Positions 10,969-20,223 are shown, counted from the first letter of the stretch. The stretch is DNA of 64,000 bases from Facklamia sp. 7083-14-GEN3 (GCF_024742075.1 NZ_JANSGD010000001.1:868001-932000), one strand, 5' to 3'. Notes: generated by a model from the sequence alone, not told the origin. Program-made: numbers and translations.

Positions 10969-12309
10969 ATGCCATTACGTAGCCAAATCGCTCGTATTAT
11001 TGGAAAGACAAGCCGTTATTTGTTGACCAAATTCACTCAAGGAGGATCTTCCTTTCCTGGAAAAATCGCTCTTACCATAGAGCCTGATATTTTAAAAGAA
11101 TTAGCTAAAAACTATCAAGTTGTGGTTGTAACCGGTACAAACGGAAAAACACTCACAACCTCTTTAATTGTTGAAATTTTAAAAGAAGTAAAACCTTTAG
11201 TCATTACTAATCCCTCCGGATCAAATATGCATCAAGGAATAGTCACTACCTTCTTAGAAGCACCTCGCTTAAAAGGTGATCAAAAAGGCATAGCCATTTT
11301 AGAAGTCGATGAAGGTTCTTTAAGTCATGTAGTTAAAGCCATTCAGCCTGAGTATTTTGTTTTTACAAATATTTTTCGTGATCAATTGGACCGTTTTGGT
11401 GAACTTCACACTATTTTTGATTTATTAAAAGACGCTGCTAAAACAGTGCCTACAGCTAAAATTATTGCCAATGGCGATTTACCAATGTTCAATTCATCAG
11501 AAATAAAAAACGAGAAAATTTTCTTTGGATTTGATCATCAAAAAGATGAACTCGTTGTACCGCATCATAATACCGATGGCCTACTTTGTCCAGAATGCGA
11601 CCATATCCTAACCTATAATATGATCACTTATGCTAATTTAGGTAAATATTATTGCAATAACTGTGGTTTTAAACGTCCTGAATTAACTTATACTGTCGAT
11701 CAAATTAATGAGCTCGCCCTTACTCATTCTCAATTCACAATTAATGGCCAGTCTTTCACTTTACCAGTTGCTGGTAAGTATAATATATACAACGCCTTAG
11801 CCGCTTATTCACTAACTAGAGAACTGGGTTTAAGTGATGTTGAAATTCGCCAAGGCTTCGAAAAAGCTAAAAAAGTATTTGGACGCCAAGAAAGCATTCA
11901 ATTGAAAAATAAAAAAGTGTTACTTAATTTGGTTAAAAATCCGGTTGGCTTAGATCAAGTACTAGAGCTGATCACTTTCGATCATCAACCTTTCACACTA
12001 GTCAACATCTTAAATAATCAATATGCTGATGGAACTGATGTTTCTTGGATTTGGGATGGTAATTATGAACGCTTAAATGCCATGCCTGTTAAAGAAGTCA
12101 TCACTGCGGGTGATAAAATGGATGATTTGACAAAACGGATTATCGTTGCAGGTATTGATGAAAGTAAAATTAAAAAAGCCCACTCAATGGAAGAAATTTT
12201 CCAATTAATTGAGCAATCTAATTCAAAAAACATTCATATTTTAGCAACCTATACTGCCATGCTTAAATTAAGAGAAGAATTAAAAAAGCAAGGTTATCTT
12301 AACCACTGA
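10969..12309 (+). CDS. murT: Lipid II isoglutaminyl synthase, MurT subunit
   Basis: Mur-ligase-like ATPase that, with GatD, amidates the alpha-carboxyl of D-Glu in lipid II. 446 residues, usual size. Central ATP loop VVTGTNGKTLTTS (about 53-65), the GSNMHQGI segment, and the inserted four-cysteine zinc ribbon CPEC...CNNC (about 207-230) that marks MurT among Mur ligases; a C-terminal DUF1727-type domain follows. GAGGTGG precedes the ATG. gatD follows 13 bases later. Known to matter for wall cross-linking and beta-lactam and lysozyme resistance in Gram-positives. Confidence 0.95.
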   Translation: MPLRSQIARIIGKTSRYLLTKFTQGGSSFPGKIALTIEPDILKELAKNYQVVVVTGTNGKTLTTSLIVEILKEVKPLVITNPSGSNMHQGIVTTFLEAPRLKGDQKGIAILEVDEGSLSHVVKAIQPEYFVFTNIFRDQLDRFGELHTIFDLLKDAAKTVPTAKIIANGDLPMFNSSEIKNEKIFFGFDHQKDELVVPHHNTDGLLCPECDHILTYNMITYANLGKYYCNNCGFKRPELTYTVDQINELALTHSQFTINGQSFTLPVAGKYNIYNALAAYSLTRELGLSDVEIRQGFEKAKKVFGRQESIQLKNKKVLLNLVKNPVGLDQVLELITFDHQPFTLVNILNNQYADGTDVSWIWDGNYERLNAMPVKEVITAGDKMDDLTKRIIVAGIDESKIKKAHSMEEIFQLIEQSNSKNIHILATYTAMLKLREELKKQGYLNH

Positions 12310-12322
12310 GAGGAAGAAGTGT

Positions 12323-12970
12323 ATGAAAACATTTAAAATATGTCACTTATATGGCAATTTACTTAATACATATGGTGATAATGGAAATTTACTGATGCTT
12401 CAATATCATGCTAAACAAAGAGGAATGGATGTATTAACTGAAGTAGTAACCATTGATGACACATTTGACCCTGAAGCCTACGATCTAGTGTTTTTTGGCG
12501 GTGGACAAGATTACGAACAAAAAGTAATTGCTAAGCAACTTCAATCCATTCGACCGGGTTTGCAAGAATTTATAGAAAAAGACGGTGTGGTTTTAGCTAT
12601 TTGTGGTGGTTACCAGCTTTTAGGACATTATTATGTAAATGCTAAAGGGGAAAAACTACCGGGACTTGGTATACTTAATCACTATACAGAGAGACAAATT
12701 AATAACCGCTTTACCGGCGATACCAAAATCTATTCTGAATATTTTAAACGTGAATTAATTGGTTTTGAAAACCATAACGGCGTGACCCACCTGGGTGAAA
12801 ATCAGAAGTCTTTTGGGAAAGTCATTCAAGGATATGGAAATAATGGTAAGGACCAAACCGAAGGTACTCACTACCGCAATACTTTTGGTAGCTATTTCCA
12901 TGGACCTCTATTAGTAAAAAACGATTGGTTGGCCGACGAGCTCATTGATTTAGCTCTTTCCAATAAATAG
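12323..12970 (+). CDS. gatD: Lipid II isoglutaminyl synthase, glutaminase subunit GatD
   Basis: Class I glutamine amidotransferase that supplies ammonia to MurT. 215 residues. The nucleophile cysteine is in VLAICGGYQLLG and the catalytic histidine in GSYFHGPLL near the C-terminus; opening segment HLYGNLLNTYGDNGN is the family signature. AGGAAG upstream of ATG. Translated from the same transcript as murT; a strong terminator follows. Confidence 0.95.
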   Translation: MKTFKICHLYGNLLNTYGDNGNLLMLQYHAKQRGMDVLTEVVTIDDTFDPEAYDLVFFGGGQDYEQKVIAKQLQSIRPGLQEFIEKDGVVLAICGGYQLLGHYYVNAKGEKLPGLGILNHYTERQINNRFTGDTKIYSEYFKRELIGFENHNGVTHLGENQKSFGKVIQGYGNNGKDQTEGTHYRNTFGSYFHGPLLVKNDWLADELIDLALSNK

Positions 12971-12977
12971 ATTCTAA

Positions 12978-13006
12978 AAGTTGAAGCTTAAAGCTTCAAC
13001 TTTTTT
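12978..13006 (+). terminator. Terminator of murT-gatD
   Basis: Palindrome AAGTTGAAGCTT-A-AAGCTTCAACTT followed by a T run, eight bases after the gatD stop. Confidence 0.88.
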
Positions 13007-13023
13007 AGTTAGCTTTAATAATC

Positions 13024-13060
13024 TTCACTTTCATGTTAAACTAAATGATAATGATTCTAA
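13024..13060 (+). promoter_or_regulatory. fetAB promoter with Fur/PerR-like operator
   Basis: TTCACT (13024-13029), 17 bases, GATAAT (13047-13052). The -10 lies inside TGATAATGATTCTAA (13046-13060), a 7-1-7 inverted repeat matching 12 of 14 defined bases of both the Fur consensus (TGATAATNATTATCA) and the PerR consensus (TTATAATNATTATAA). A repressor bound here would block the promoter. Confidence 0.6.
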
Positions 13061-13073
13061 AAAGGAGTATATT

Positions 13074-13736
13074 ATGTCGAATATTCTGGAAGTCAAAAAT
13101 CTTACCATTCAAAGCTCAGAAAAAACAATTATTTCTGACTTATCTTTTAATGTTGAAAAAGGTGATTTTGTTTCTATCAATGGTCCTTCTGGATCCGGAA
13201 AATCCACCCTCTTAAAAGAACTTGTTTACTTAAATGTCCCTAACCTCAGTCGATCAGGGTCTATTTTTTTTGAAGAGAAAGAAATTAACCAGTATCCACC
13301 AATTGAACTGAGACAAAAAATTTCCTACTGCTTCCAAACAGCTCAATTGTTTGGTCGAGATGTATGGGATAACTTGTCCTTTCCCTATGAAATTCGCGAT
13401 TTATCCGCTAACAAAGATCACATTGTTCAATTGTTGCAAGAAGTAGAACTTTCAAGCGATTATTTAAGCAAGGAAATTAATAGCCTATCTGGAGGAGAAA
13501 AACAACGGGTTGCTCTTATTCGAAATTTAATTTTTCCACCGGAGATATTATTATTAGATGAAATTACCTCTGCTCTTGATCAAAGAACCAGAGAAATACT
13601 ATGGCATTGGTTACTCAAATATATCGACAAAGAGGGTATTACCACTCTATTAATCAGTCATTTAGATAAAGACCACCGGCCAGCTAATCGTGAAGTTTAT
13701 ATTTCAAACAATATAGATGAAAGTGAGGAAGAATAA
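13074..13736 (+). CDS. fetA: Iron-export-type ABC transporter ATPase (FetA/YbbL-like)
   Basis: ATPase partner of the following UPF0014 permease; the E. coli FetAB (YbbLM) pair is known to export iron and protect against peroxide. 220 residues from ATG 13074 with AAAGGAG upstream; the longer open frame runs through the gatD terminator and is not used. Walker A GPSGSGKS, Q-loop CFQTAQLFG, signature LSGGEKQR, Walker B LLLDEITSALD, H-loop LLISHLD all intact. Stop overlaps the permease start (TAATG), so the genes are coupled. Regulation by a Fur or PerR repressor is suggested by the operator in the promoter. Confidence 0.85.
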   Translation: MSNILEVKNLTIQSSEKTIISDLSFNVEKGDFVSINGPSGSGKSTLLKELVYLNVPNLSRSGSIFFEEKEINQYPPIELRQKISYCFQTAQLFGRDVWDNLSFPYEIRDLSANKDHIVQLLQEVELSSDYLSKEINSLSGGEKQRVALIRNLIFPPEILLLDEITSALDQRTREILWHWLLKYIDKEGITTLLISHLDKDHRPANREVYISNNIDESEEE

Positions 13737-14521
13737 TGACTCAGAACCTTCAAGTTAGTCCTCTTTCTTTAGGCCTTTCCTTTTCACTTGTCTTAATAAC
13801 CTTTTATATTTCATACAGAGAACAACTGGAGCTTTGGAAAGATTTATTGATTGCCATTGTAAGGGTTATTTTACAATTATTAGTTGTAGGCTATGTCTTA
13901 GAACAAGTCTTCTCTGTCAATAATATTTGGCTTACTTTAGCCATGGTTGCTATTATTATCTTTAATGCTTCTTGGAATGCTTCTAAACACGGTAAAGGCA
14001 TCAATAAAGCCTTCGCCATTTCTTTATCAGCAATCGGAATTGGATCACTCACTAGTTTAGCGATACTCGTCTTATCTGGTTCTCTAAAATTTACCCCTTC
14101 ACAGGTGGTTCCAATTACTGGAATGATTGCCGGAACGGCCATGACGGCTCTCGGTTTGACCTTTAGAAACTTGAAACAACTTTTTGAAGATCATAGACAG
14201 GCATTCCTAGAAATGCTAGCCTTAGGAGCAAGTCCGAAGCAAGCAAGTACTCATATTAAGAAACTTGCCGTTAAATCTGGTATTCAACCAACTGTCGATA
14301 GCGTGAAAACGACAGGAGTTGTTACCTTACCGGGTATGATGTCTGGTTTAATTTTTGCCGGTGTCGATCCTACCAAAGCGATTATGTACCAAATTATGAT
14401 CTCCTTTACTTTATTAGGCACCACTTCTCTAGTCTCAGCAACTGCCGCTCATTTAGCTATTCGGACCTTTTTCAATGATCGCTATCAATTAACCTTCATG
14501 CCAGAAAATAATAAAAAGTAA
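13736..14521 (+). CDS. fetB: UPF0014 permease, FetB/YbbM-like
   Basis: 261-residue integral membrane protein with about seven hydrophobic segments and the family segment EMLALGASPKQA in the cytoplasmic loop, followed by VVTLPGMMSGLIFAGVDP, the signature of UPF0014 (YbbM/FetB). Partner of the preceding ATPase, with one-base overlap. By homology it exports iron; substrate is inferred. A bidirectional terminator separates it from nagA on the other strand. Confidence 0.88.
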   Translation: MTQNLQVSPLSLGLSFSLVLITFYISYREQLELWKDLLIAIVRVILQLLVVGYVLEQVFSVNNIWLTLAMVAIIIFNASWNASKHGKGINKAFAISLSAIGIGSLTSLAILVLSGSLKFTPSQVVPITGMIAGTAMTALGLTFRNLKQLFEDHRQAFLEMLALGASPKQASTHIKKLAVKSGIQPTVDSVKTTGVVTLPGMMSGLIFAGVDPTKAIMYQIMISFTLLGTTSLVSATAAHLAIRTFFNDRYQLTFMPENNKK

Positions 14522-14523
14522 AC

Positions 14524-14558
14524 AAAAACTCCCAAGAAAATATTTCTTGGGAGTTTTT
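14524..14558. terminator. Bidirectional terminator between fetB and nagA
   Basis: Stem AAAAACTCCCAAGAAA / TTTCTTGGGAGTTTTT, with A- and T-runs on either side so it can stop transcription from both strands of this convergent pair. Confidence 0.9.
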
Positions 14559-14559
14559 A

Positions 14560-15714
14560 TTATGCTTGATACCTTAATTGGCCATCTAAGAATGTTGCTT
14601 GTAGGTCAGCTTTTTGATTAAGCACTATAAAATCAGCTGCTAAACCTTTTCTTATTGATCCACATTCTGATTGAATCCCAACAGAACGAGCAGGGTTTAG
14701 ACTCGCCATCCGAACCGCTTGATCGATTGTTGCTAGATCCCATTTTACAATATTTTGAACACCTTGTATTAATTCTAAAATAGATCCGGCTAAGTTTCCT
14801 CCATCCACTAATCGAGCTGCACCTTCACTTACTTTCACTTCAAATTCGCCTAAGCTTGAAATACCTTCTCCCATACCACCAGCCCGCATGCAGTCTGTAA
14901 TCAAGACTGTCTCATCTAGTCCCCTGGCTTTAAGAGCAATATCTATAGCAGCTGGATGAACGTGATGACCATCAGCTATAATTTCAGCAAAGACATCTTT
15001 AAGACTGAGTGCTGCGCCAACCATTCCAGGATTTCGGTGGTGTAAACCAGACATTCCATTATATATATGAACAAAAATATTAGCGCCAGCTTGTACAGCA
15101 GCTTTTGCTTGGTCATAACTAGCGTCTGAATGTGCAAGCGCAGTGTGTACTCCTTGTTCTTTAGCATATTCGATGAATGGAATGACACCTTGGCGTTCTG
15201 GTGCGATAGCAATTTTATTGACTAAGCCCCCTGACAAGTCTATCCATTCGCTTAAAGCATCAATTGAGGGATCACTCATATATTTTGGATTTTGTGCGCC
15301 TTTATATTTTTCGGTAAAGAAAGGTCCTTCTAAGAAAATACCTTTAACTTTAGCTCCTTTACAAGTTTGATAATTTTTTTTAATCATCGAACAGACTGCA
15401 TTTAAATTCTCAATCGAATCGGTTAAAGTTGTTGGTAAAAAGGATGTCACTCCGCAAGTCAGCAGTTGGTCAGAAATATGTCGTAGACCTTCTGGATCAT
15501 TATCCATAATATCGTACCCTTGATAGCCATGAATATGTGTATCCACTAAGCCTGGAGCAATTATCAGATTCTCATAATCTTTTATTAGCTCTACATTTTC
15601 TGGCAAGTCACTGACAATTTCGCCAAATTTACCCTCATCTGTGACTTCAAGAAAGGCTTCTTCAACTACCGAACTATCTAATATAATTTGCTTTGTTTTA
15701 TAGTATTTACTCAT
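14560..15714 (-). CDS. nagA: N-acetylglucosamine-6-phosphate deacetylase
   Basis: Removes acetate from GlcNAc-6-P, in aminosugar catabolism and wall recycling. 384 residues. Metal-site motifs DTHIHGYQGYD (about 55-65), GIFLEGPF, ALAHSDA and HIYNGMSGLHHRNPG, and the catalytic Asp in LITDCMRAGG are all intact, an amidohydrolase fold. AGGAG ribosome site. No nagB neighbour; the HAD phosphatase gene is divergent and shares the intergenic promoter region (15715-15824), in which I saw no clear cre site. Confidence 0.95.
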   Translation of the reverse strand: MSKYYKTKQIILDSSVVEEAFLEVTDEGKFGEIVSDLPENVELIKDYENLIIAPGLVDTHIHGYQGYDIMDNDPEGLRHISDQLLTCGVTSFLPTTLTDSIENLNAVCSMIKKNYQTCKGAKVKGIFLEGPFFTEKYKGAQNPKYMSDPSIDALSEWIDLSGGLVNKIAIAPERQGVIPFIEYAKEQGVHTALAHSDASYDQAKAAVQAGANIFVHIYNGMSGLHHRNPGMVGAALSLKDVFAEIIADGHHVHPAAIDIALKARGLDETVLITDCMRAGGMGEGISSLGEFEVKVSEGAARLVDGGNLAGSILELIQGVQNIVKWDLATIDQAVRMASLNPARSVGIQSECGSIRKGLAADFIVLNQKADLQATFLDGQLRYQA

Positions 15715-15824
15715 ACCATCACTCCTCTTACTACATATTATACTTGTTTTTTGAAAATTATAGAATAATTTAGCCGATAACTATGCTATGATTGGATAGA
15801 TAAAATTTATAAAGGAGCTTAAAA

Positions 15825-16526
15825 TTGATTAAAGCAATAGGTTTTGATTTAGATGATACACTCTATGATCGCAATGCCGTTTATCGTAAGGTATATGAAG
15901 CCTTTCAATCTGAAACCCCTTGCAACACCCTTTTTGAATCCTTTAATCCTGTCTACCAGGATTGTTCGAAAAAACATTACCAATCCTTTATCGCCGGCAA
16001 CTGTAGTAAAAGCCATTATCAATTGCAGCGAACAATTGATGCTTTTAGAACTTTCGAATATGAAATCAACTTAAATCAAGCCCAAAGATTTTTTGATTTA
16101 TACAACGATTTCAAAAATCGTTTAACGCTTCGTCCAAATTTTCATGAATGCTTACTCCACCTTAAAGAAAGTTCTGTAGAACTCTTTTTACTGACCAACG
16201 GAGCCAATTCTGGTCAAAGAAGCAAAATTGAAGCCCTTGAATTAAATCAATACTTTGATGAGGACCGAATTTTCATATCTGAAGACTTAGCCTGTTCCAA
16301 ACCTGATATTGAAATTTTTAATAAAATTACTAGCTCACTTGGATGTGAGAAAGATGAAATTATCTATATCGGAGATGAATGGAAAAATGACATCGAAGGG
16401 TCTTTAAGCGTTGGATGGCAAGCTATTTACTTTAATGTCCATAATAAGCCAATCCTTTATAAACATCCCTTTCTAAAAGAAATACATTTTGAGAAGGATC
16501 TTTGCAATCTACTTTATAGTCTATAA
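15825..16526 (+). CDS. HAD-superfamily hydrolase
   Basis: 233-residue haloacid-dehalogenase-type phosphatase, C1-cap type. Motif I is GFDLDDTLYD (Asp nucleophile), motif II LLTNGANS, motif III Lys in CSKPDIEIF, motif IV YIGDEWKNDIEG. Starts at TTG with AAAGGAG eight bases upstream. Substrate unknown; in this subfamily members dephosphorylate sugar phosphates or nucleotides (YjjG/YsaA-like). Stands alone between divergent nagA and a terminator. Confidence 0.8.
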   Translation: MIKAIGFDLDDTLYDRNAVYRKVYEAFQSETPCNTLFESFNPVYQDCSKKHYQSFIAGNCSKSHYQLQRTIDAFRTFEYEINLNQAQRFFDLYNDFKNRLTLRPNFHECLLHLKESSVELFLLTNGANSGQRSKIEALELNQYFDEDRIFISEDLACSKPDIEIFNKITSSLGCEKDEIIYIGDEWKNDIEGSLSVGWQAIYFNVHNKPILYKHPFLKEIHFEKDLCNLLYSL

Positions 16527-16558
16527 AAAAAGTCCGAGCAATTGCCCGGACTTTTTTT
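16525..16558. terminator. Bidirectional terminator between HAD gene and acidic protein gene
   Basis: Near-perfect palindrome AGTCCGAGCAATTGCCCGGACT (one mismatch; core 16531-16552) flanked by A and T runs, serving the two convergent genes. Confidence 0.9.
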
Positions 16559-16576
16559 ATAATGTTTTACCTCAAA

Positions 16577-17785
16577 TTATTTTTCAGCATCTGTTTTTTC
16601 AGAATCATCTGTTTTTTCAGAATCATCTGTTTTTTCAGAATCATCTGAATTTTCAGTATCTTCTGATCCTTCTGTATCTTCTGACCCTTCTGTATCTTCT
16701 GATCCTTCAGTATCTTCTGATCCTTCAGTATCTTCTGTGGTTGTTGCTTCATTTTCTTCGTTAGAAGGAACATCTTGACCACCATTATTTGACTCTTGAG
16801 GAGTAGTTACTGCATTTCCTTCACTATCTACTGCTTCCTCATCTTCACTACCTTCAACTTTAAGAACTTCTAGAGTTGTAGCATCTAGAGTAATAGTCAT
16901 CATTTTACCTTCAGTTGGTTCCTCTGTATTTTCATAAACAAAAACTGAAACTTCAGTAAGATCTGATTCTTCATTGAAGTAATAAACAAATTCTAAAGCT
17001 TCACCCATACCAGCTTCTTCTTCTGCAGCTTCTTTAATTTCATCAAAACCTGCTAAATCTTCAAACTCAATAGTAGGTAATGGTTCTTCAGAAATTTCTT
17101 CTTCTGTATCAGATTCGTTCTCTTCTCCGTCTGACATCATATCGTCCATTGCATCTTCAGCTTCTGTCATCATATCATCCATTGTATCTTCTGCCTCAGA
17201 CACCATGTCATCCATTTCGTCTTCAGCTTCTGTCATCATATCCTCTTCTTCGTCTTCAGGAATTTCTTCTTGAGTACGAGCATCATAAGATACAGTAATA
17301 TCTTCTAACGCTTCTTCGTCTGTACCTTCAATCGTAATCTCAAATGGATCTACTTCATCCATCTCGTCTTCTGACATTTCTTCATCTGACATCTCATCTT
17401 CAGTCATTTCATCATCTGACATTTCCTCTTCGGTCATTTCTTCTTCAGATTCCTCATCAGACATTCCCATTTCTGATTCGACTTCGACAGATAAATCCTC
17501 TTCTTCGTCTTCATCTTCTTCTAATGGTTGGATAGTAATACGATTAATTCCGACTTCAGGATAATCCTCTTGATACTTTTGAACGATATCTTCCAAAGCT
17601 TTTTGCATTGGACTTACTTCTTCTTCATCTTCTTCAACTGTTGTTTCATCCATTGCATCTTCAATCATTGAATCAACTGTTGTTTCACTATCTTCTTGGG
17701 CAAAAATAGAAAGGGTTGGTGCTACAGCACCTAAAGTAATAGCGCTCATTGAAACTAAAACTAATTTTTTAAAAGATTTTTTCAT
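16577..17785 (-). CDS. Secreted, highly acidic repeat protein with two PepSY-like segments
   Basis: 402 residues. A signal peptide (1-29, basic start, hydrophobic core, cleavage near IFA-QED) has no lipobox cysteine, and there is no LPXTG, so the protein is probably released. Two stretches resemble PepSY domains: 57-172 (ALEDIVQKYQEDYPEVGI ... FEITIEG ... ITVSYDARTQEE), split by an acidic insert, and 248-311 (helix, then FVYYFNEES, ITLDATTLEVLKVE). Between and after them are Met/Glu/Asp repeats (107-144, 183-220) and C-terminal repeats EDTEGS x4 and DDSEKT x3 (351-398). PepSY proteins often inhibit proteases; that role here is inference. GAGGAG ribosome site; single-gene unit between two terminators. 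Confidence 0.65.
   Translation of the reverse strand: MKKSFKKLVLVSMSAITLGAVAPTLSIFAQEDSETTVDSMIEDAMDETTVEEDEEEVSPMQKALEDIVQKYQEDYPEVGINRITIQPLEEDEDEEEDLSVEVESEMGMSDEESEEEMTEEEMSDDEMTEDEMSDEEMSEDEMDEVDPFEITIEGTDEEALEDITVSYDARTQEEIPEDEEEDMMTEAEDEMDDMVSEAEDTMDDMMTEAEDAMDDMMSDGEENESDTEEEISEEPLPTIEFEDLAGFDEIKEAAEEEAGMGEALEFVYYFNEESDLTEVSVFVYENTEEPTEGKMMTITLDATTLEVLKVEGSEDEEAVDSEGNAVTTPQESNNGGQDVPSNEENEATTTEDTEGSEDTEGSEDTEGSEDTEGSEDTENSDDSEKTDDSEKTDDSEKTDAEK
16588..16731 (-). repeat. Two families of 18-bp tandem repeats in the acidic protein gene
   Basis: Three perfect 18-bp copies at 16588-16605, 16606-16623, 16624-16641 (coding DDSEKT) with a diverged fourth at 16642-16659, then four near-identical copies at 16660-16731 (coding EDTEGS). 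Each unit keeps the reading frame, so copy-number change would alter tail length without breaking the gene. Confidence 0.92.
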
Positions 17786-18011
17786 TGTAAAATCGCTCCT
17801 CTGTTCTTTTAGTATATATTAATCATACAACCTAAATCTTATTTAAGCCAGTAATTTGCTTGGAAAAAATTTTGATTTTTTTTAGAAGATTATTTTCACA
17901 CAGTTTATTGATAGCTTTGTAATAATGAATGTGAAGCTATAGATACATATAATAGTTTATAACTTTTTTAATTTTGTTCACAATTTTTTCATATTTACCA
18001 CGCTAACATTA
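17786..18011. other. Intergenic region, promoter side of the acidic protein gene
   Basis: AT-rich, no gene seen. On the minus strand it must hold the promoter for the acidic protein; candidate -10 elements occur near 17820-17830 but none is convincing. Confidence 0.4.
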
Positions 18012-18046
18012 AAAAAAGCGTTGGCAATATTGGCCAACGCTTTTTT
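18012..18046 (-). terminator. Terminator of kbl-tdh
   Basis: Stem AAAAAAGCGTTGGC / GCCAACGCTTTTTT (loop AATATTG), starting three bases after the tdh stop on the minus strand. Confidence 0.9.
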
Positions 18047-18049
18047 AGA

Positions 18050-18997
18050 TTATAATTTTTCTTTTAGCTTTTCAAGCATATCAACTGTCATCTTATCCAG
18101 ATCATATTCTGCTTTAAAATTCCATTCTTCCTTAGCAGCTGAAATATCCATTTCATCTGGCCAAGATTTAGCGATACGTTCTAGAGTTGGATTAACATCA
18201 TAAGTCATTTCAAAGTCTGGCATCACTTTACGAATCGATGCAGCAATCTCTTCGGGCTCAAATGACATACCTGAAATATTGAAAGCATTACGGTGAACTA
18301 ATTTATCAGCATCTGCTTCCATTAAATCAATGATAGCTTGAATAGCGTCTGGCATATACATCATATCCATTTTAACACCTTGAGGAATGTTGCAGACATA
18401 CTTACCGTATTTAATGGCATCATAGTAGATTTGTACTGCATAATCAGTTGTTCCGCCTCCTGGAGGTGTTACATAAGAGATTAAACCAGGGAAACGCACA
18501 CCGCGTGTATCTACACCAAAGCGAGTATAGTAGTAGTCACATAATAACTCACCAGCAACTTTAGTTACTCCATACATGGTTGTTGGTCGTTGAATTGTAT
18601 CTTGAGGTGTTCCAACCTTTGGAGTATCTGGACCAAAAGCTCCGATAGAAGAAGGTGTAAAGAATTGTAATTTTAAGGTGCGTGCTACTTCTAACCCATT
18701 AATCAATCCTTGCATATTAATATCCCATGCTGCTAAAGGTTTCTCTTCAGCTACAGCAGAAAGTAAAGCTGCCATATGGATTAATGTGTCTACCTCGTGT
18801 CGCTTGGCTACACTAATAAAAGCGTCCATATCTAAGACATCTAGAACTTCGAAATTAGGATGATGACATACTTTGTTTTCTTCTACCATACGAATATCGG
18901 TAGGTACAACATTTTCCTCACCATAAAGTTCATTTAACTTAACGACTAATTCTGATCCAATTTGCCCTAAAGATCCGGTAATTAAGATTTTTTTCAT
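18050..18997 (-). CDS. tdh: L-threonine 3-dehydrogenase, short-chain/epimerase type
   Basis: NAD-dependent oxidation of threonine to 2-amino-3-ketobutyrate. 315 residues of the extended SDR (epimerase-like) form rather than the zinc MDR form of E. coli. Rossmann motif GSLGQIGSE at 8-16, catalytic YGVTK, and the segment RGVRFPGLISY, known for the SDR-type enzyme. AGGAGG ribosome site. Directly downstream of kbl (nine bases), whose product uses the dehydrogenase product, which makes the assignment firm over a sugar epimerase. Confidence 0.9.
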   Translation of the reverse strand: MKKILITGSLGQIGSELVVKLNELYGEENVVPTDIRMVEENKVCHHPNFEVLDVLDMDAFISVAKRHEVDTLIHMAALLSAVAEEKPLAAWDINMQGLINGLEVARTLKLQFFTPSSIGAFGPDTPKVGTPQDTIQRPTTMYGVTKVAGELLCDYYYTRFGVDTRGVRFPGLISYVTPPGGGTTDYAVQIYYDAIKYGKYVCNIPQGVKMDMMYMPDAIQAIIDLMEADADKLVHRNAFNISGMSFEPEEIAASIRKVMPDFEMTYDVNPTLERIAKSWPDEMDISAAKEEWNFKAEYDLDKMTVDMLEKLKEKL

Positions 18998-19006
18998 GAT
19001 ATCCTC

Positions 19007-20194
19007 CTAGATTACACCTAATTCTTTACCAACTTTTTCATATACGGCGATTGCTTGATCTAGCATTTCTTTAGTATGTGCAGCTGTTGGCATGTTTCTC
19101 ACACGACCTGTTCCTAATGGAACAGTTGGGAAAACGATTGATTTAGCATAAACACCCTCTTCTCTTAAACGTTTAGAGAAAGCTTGAGCTAATTTTTCTT
19201 CGCCTAGAATAACCGGTGTAATTGGCGTTTCCGAGTTACCAATATTAAAGCCTAGTGCTTTTAACTCCGCTTTAAGGTAGTTTCCATTTTCCCATAGACG
19301 ATCATGTAATTCTGTTGATTCCATTAAGATATTAATAGATTCAGTAGCAGCTGCAGCATCGCCTGGTGTTAAAGAAGTTGAGAATAGGAATGGACGTCCA
19401 GCTACTTTTAACCAGTCTATCAATTCTTGAGTACCAGCTACATATCCACCCACAACACCTAGCGCTTTTGAAAGCGTTCCAATTTGTAAGTCAATCTTAT
19501 CAGATAGACCGAAGTGCTTAACTGTACCGGCACCTTTACCCATAACTCCTGAACCATGCGCATCATCCACATAAGTAATTAAGTTGAATTCTTCTGCAAT
19601 TTTTACGATTTCTGGAATTTTAGCTACGTCGCCATCCATAGAGAATACACCGTCAGTAATATACATTACCTTTTTGTATAATCCAGATTCAGTTGCTTCT
19701 TTAGCCTTAGCGCGTAAATCATCCATATCTTGGTGTTTTACTGGAATAATTTTAGCACGTGATAAACGACATCCATCAATGATTGAAGCGTGGTTCAAAG
19801 CATCTGAAAGAATAGCATCTTCTTTGTTCATGATGGCAGAAATAGCAGCCATGTTACAGTTGAATCCTGATTGGAAAGCAATTGCAGCTTCTGTCTTCTT
19901 AAATTCTGCAATTTTCTTTTCTAGAGTATTATGGACATCCATCGTACCATTAATTGTACGAACCGCACCTGCACCTACTCCATATTTATCAACAGTTTTT
20001 TTAGCTACTTCTTTTAAACGTTCTGAAGTTGCTAACCCAAGATAGTTGTTTGAAGATAAGTTGATAAGTTCTTGTCCATTAATTTCAATGATCGGTCCGT
20101 TTGCAGAAGTTAAGGCCTCAATCTCGTTATAGAGATTCTTTTCTTTTTTTTCTGCAATTGCCGCTGATAAAAATTCGTGTAAACTTTGTACCAA
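19007..20194 (-). CDS. kbl: Glycine C-acetyltransferase (2-amino-3-ketobutyrate CoA ligase)
   Basis: PLP enzyme cleaving 2-amino-3-ketobutyrate with CoA to glycine and acetyl-CoA. 395 residues of the alpha-oxoamine synthase family. PLP lysine in [13 protein letters not shown], with [12 protein letters not shown] and NNYLGLA as family landmarks. Starts at TTG with AAGGGGG upstream. First gene of the kbl-tdh pair. A cre-like sequence overlaps the promoter -10, so repression on preferred sugars is plausible. Confidence 0.92.
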   Translation of the reverse strand: MVQSLHEFLSAAIAEKKEKNLYNEIEALTSANGPIIEINGQELINLSSNNYLGLATSERLKEVAKKTVDKYGVGAGAVRTINGTMDVHNTLEKKIAEFKKTEAAIAFQSGFNCNMAAISAIMNKEDAILSDALNHASIIDGCRLSRAKIIPVKHQDMDDLRAKAKEATESGLYKKVMYITDGVFSMDGDVAKIPEIVKIAEEFNLITYVDDAHGSGVMGKGAGTVKHFGLSDKIDLQIGTLSKALGVVGGYVAGTQELIDWLKVAGRPFLFSTSLTPGDAAAATESINILMESTELHDRLWENGNYLKAELKALGFNIGNSETPITPVILGEEKLAQAFSKRLREEGVYAKSIVFPTVPLGTGRVRNMPTAAHTKEMLDQAIAVYEKVGKELGVI

Positions 20195-20223
20195 TTATAT
20201 TTCCCCCTTAATTCATTTCCTAT

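Noticed and set aside
15715-15824. cre site between nagA and the HAD gene
   Set aside because: No sequence there keeps the CG-centred core; only general AT richness.
16588-16731. Regular 18-bp repeats that look at first like a CRISPR or satellite array
   Set aside because: No spacers, units are in frame and encode DDSEKT and EDTEGS; they are part of the coding sequence.
16489-16785. Open frames on both strands over the repeat region (LLILQYLL-type and KDQKIQ-type proteins)
   Set aside because: They are alternative-frame or antisense readings of the repeats, without ribosome sites.
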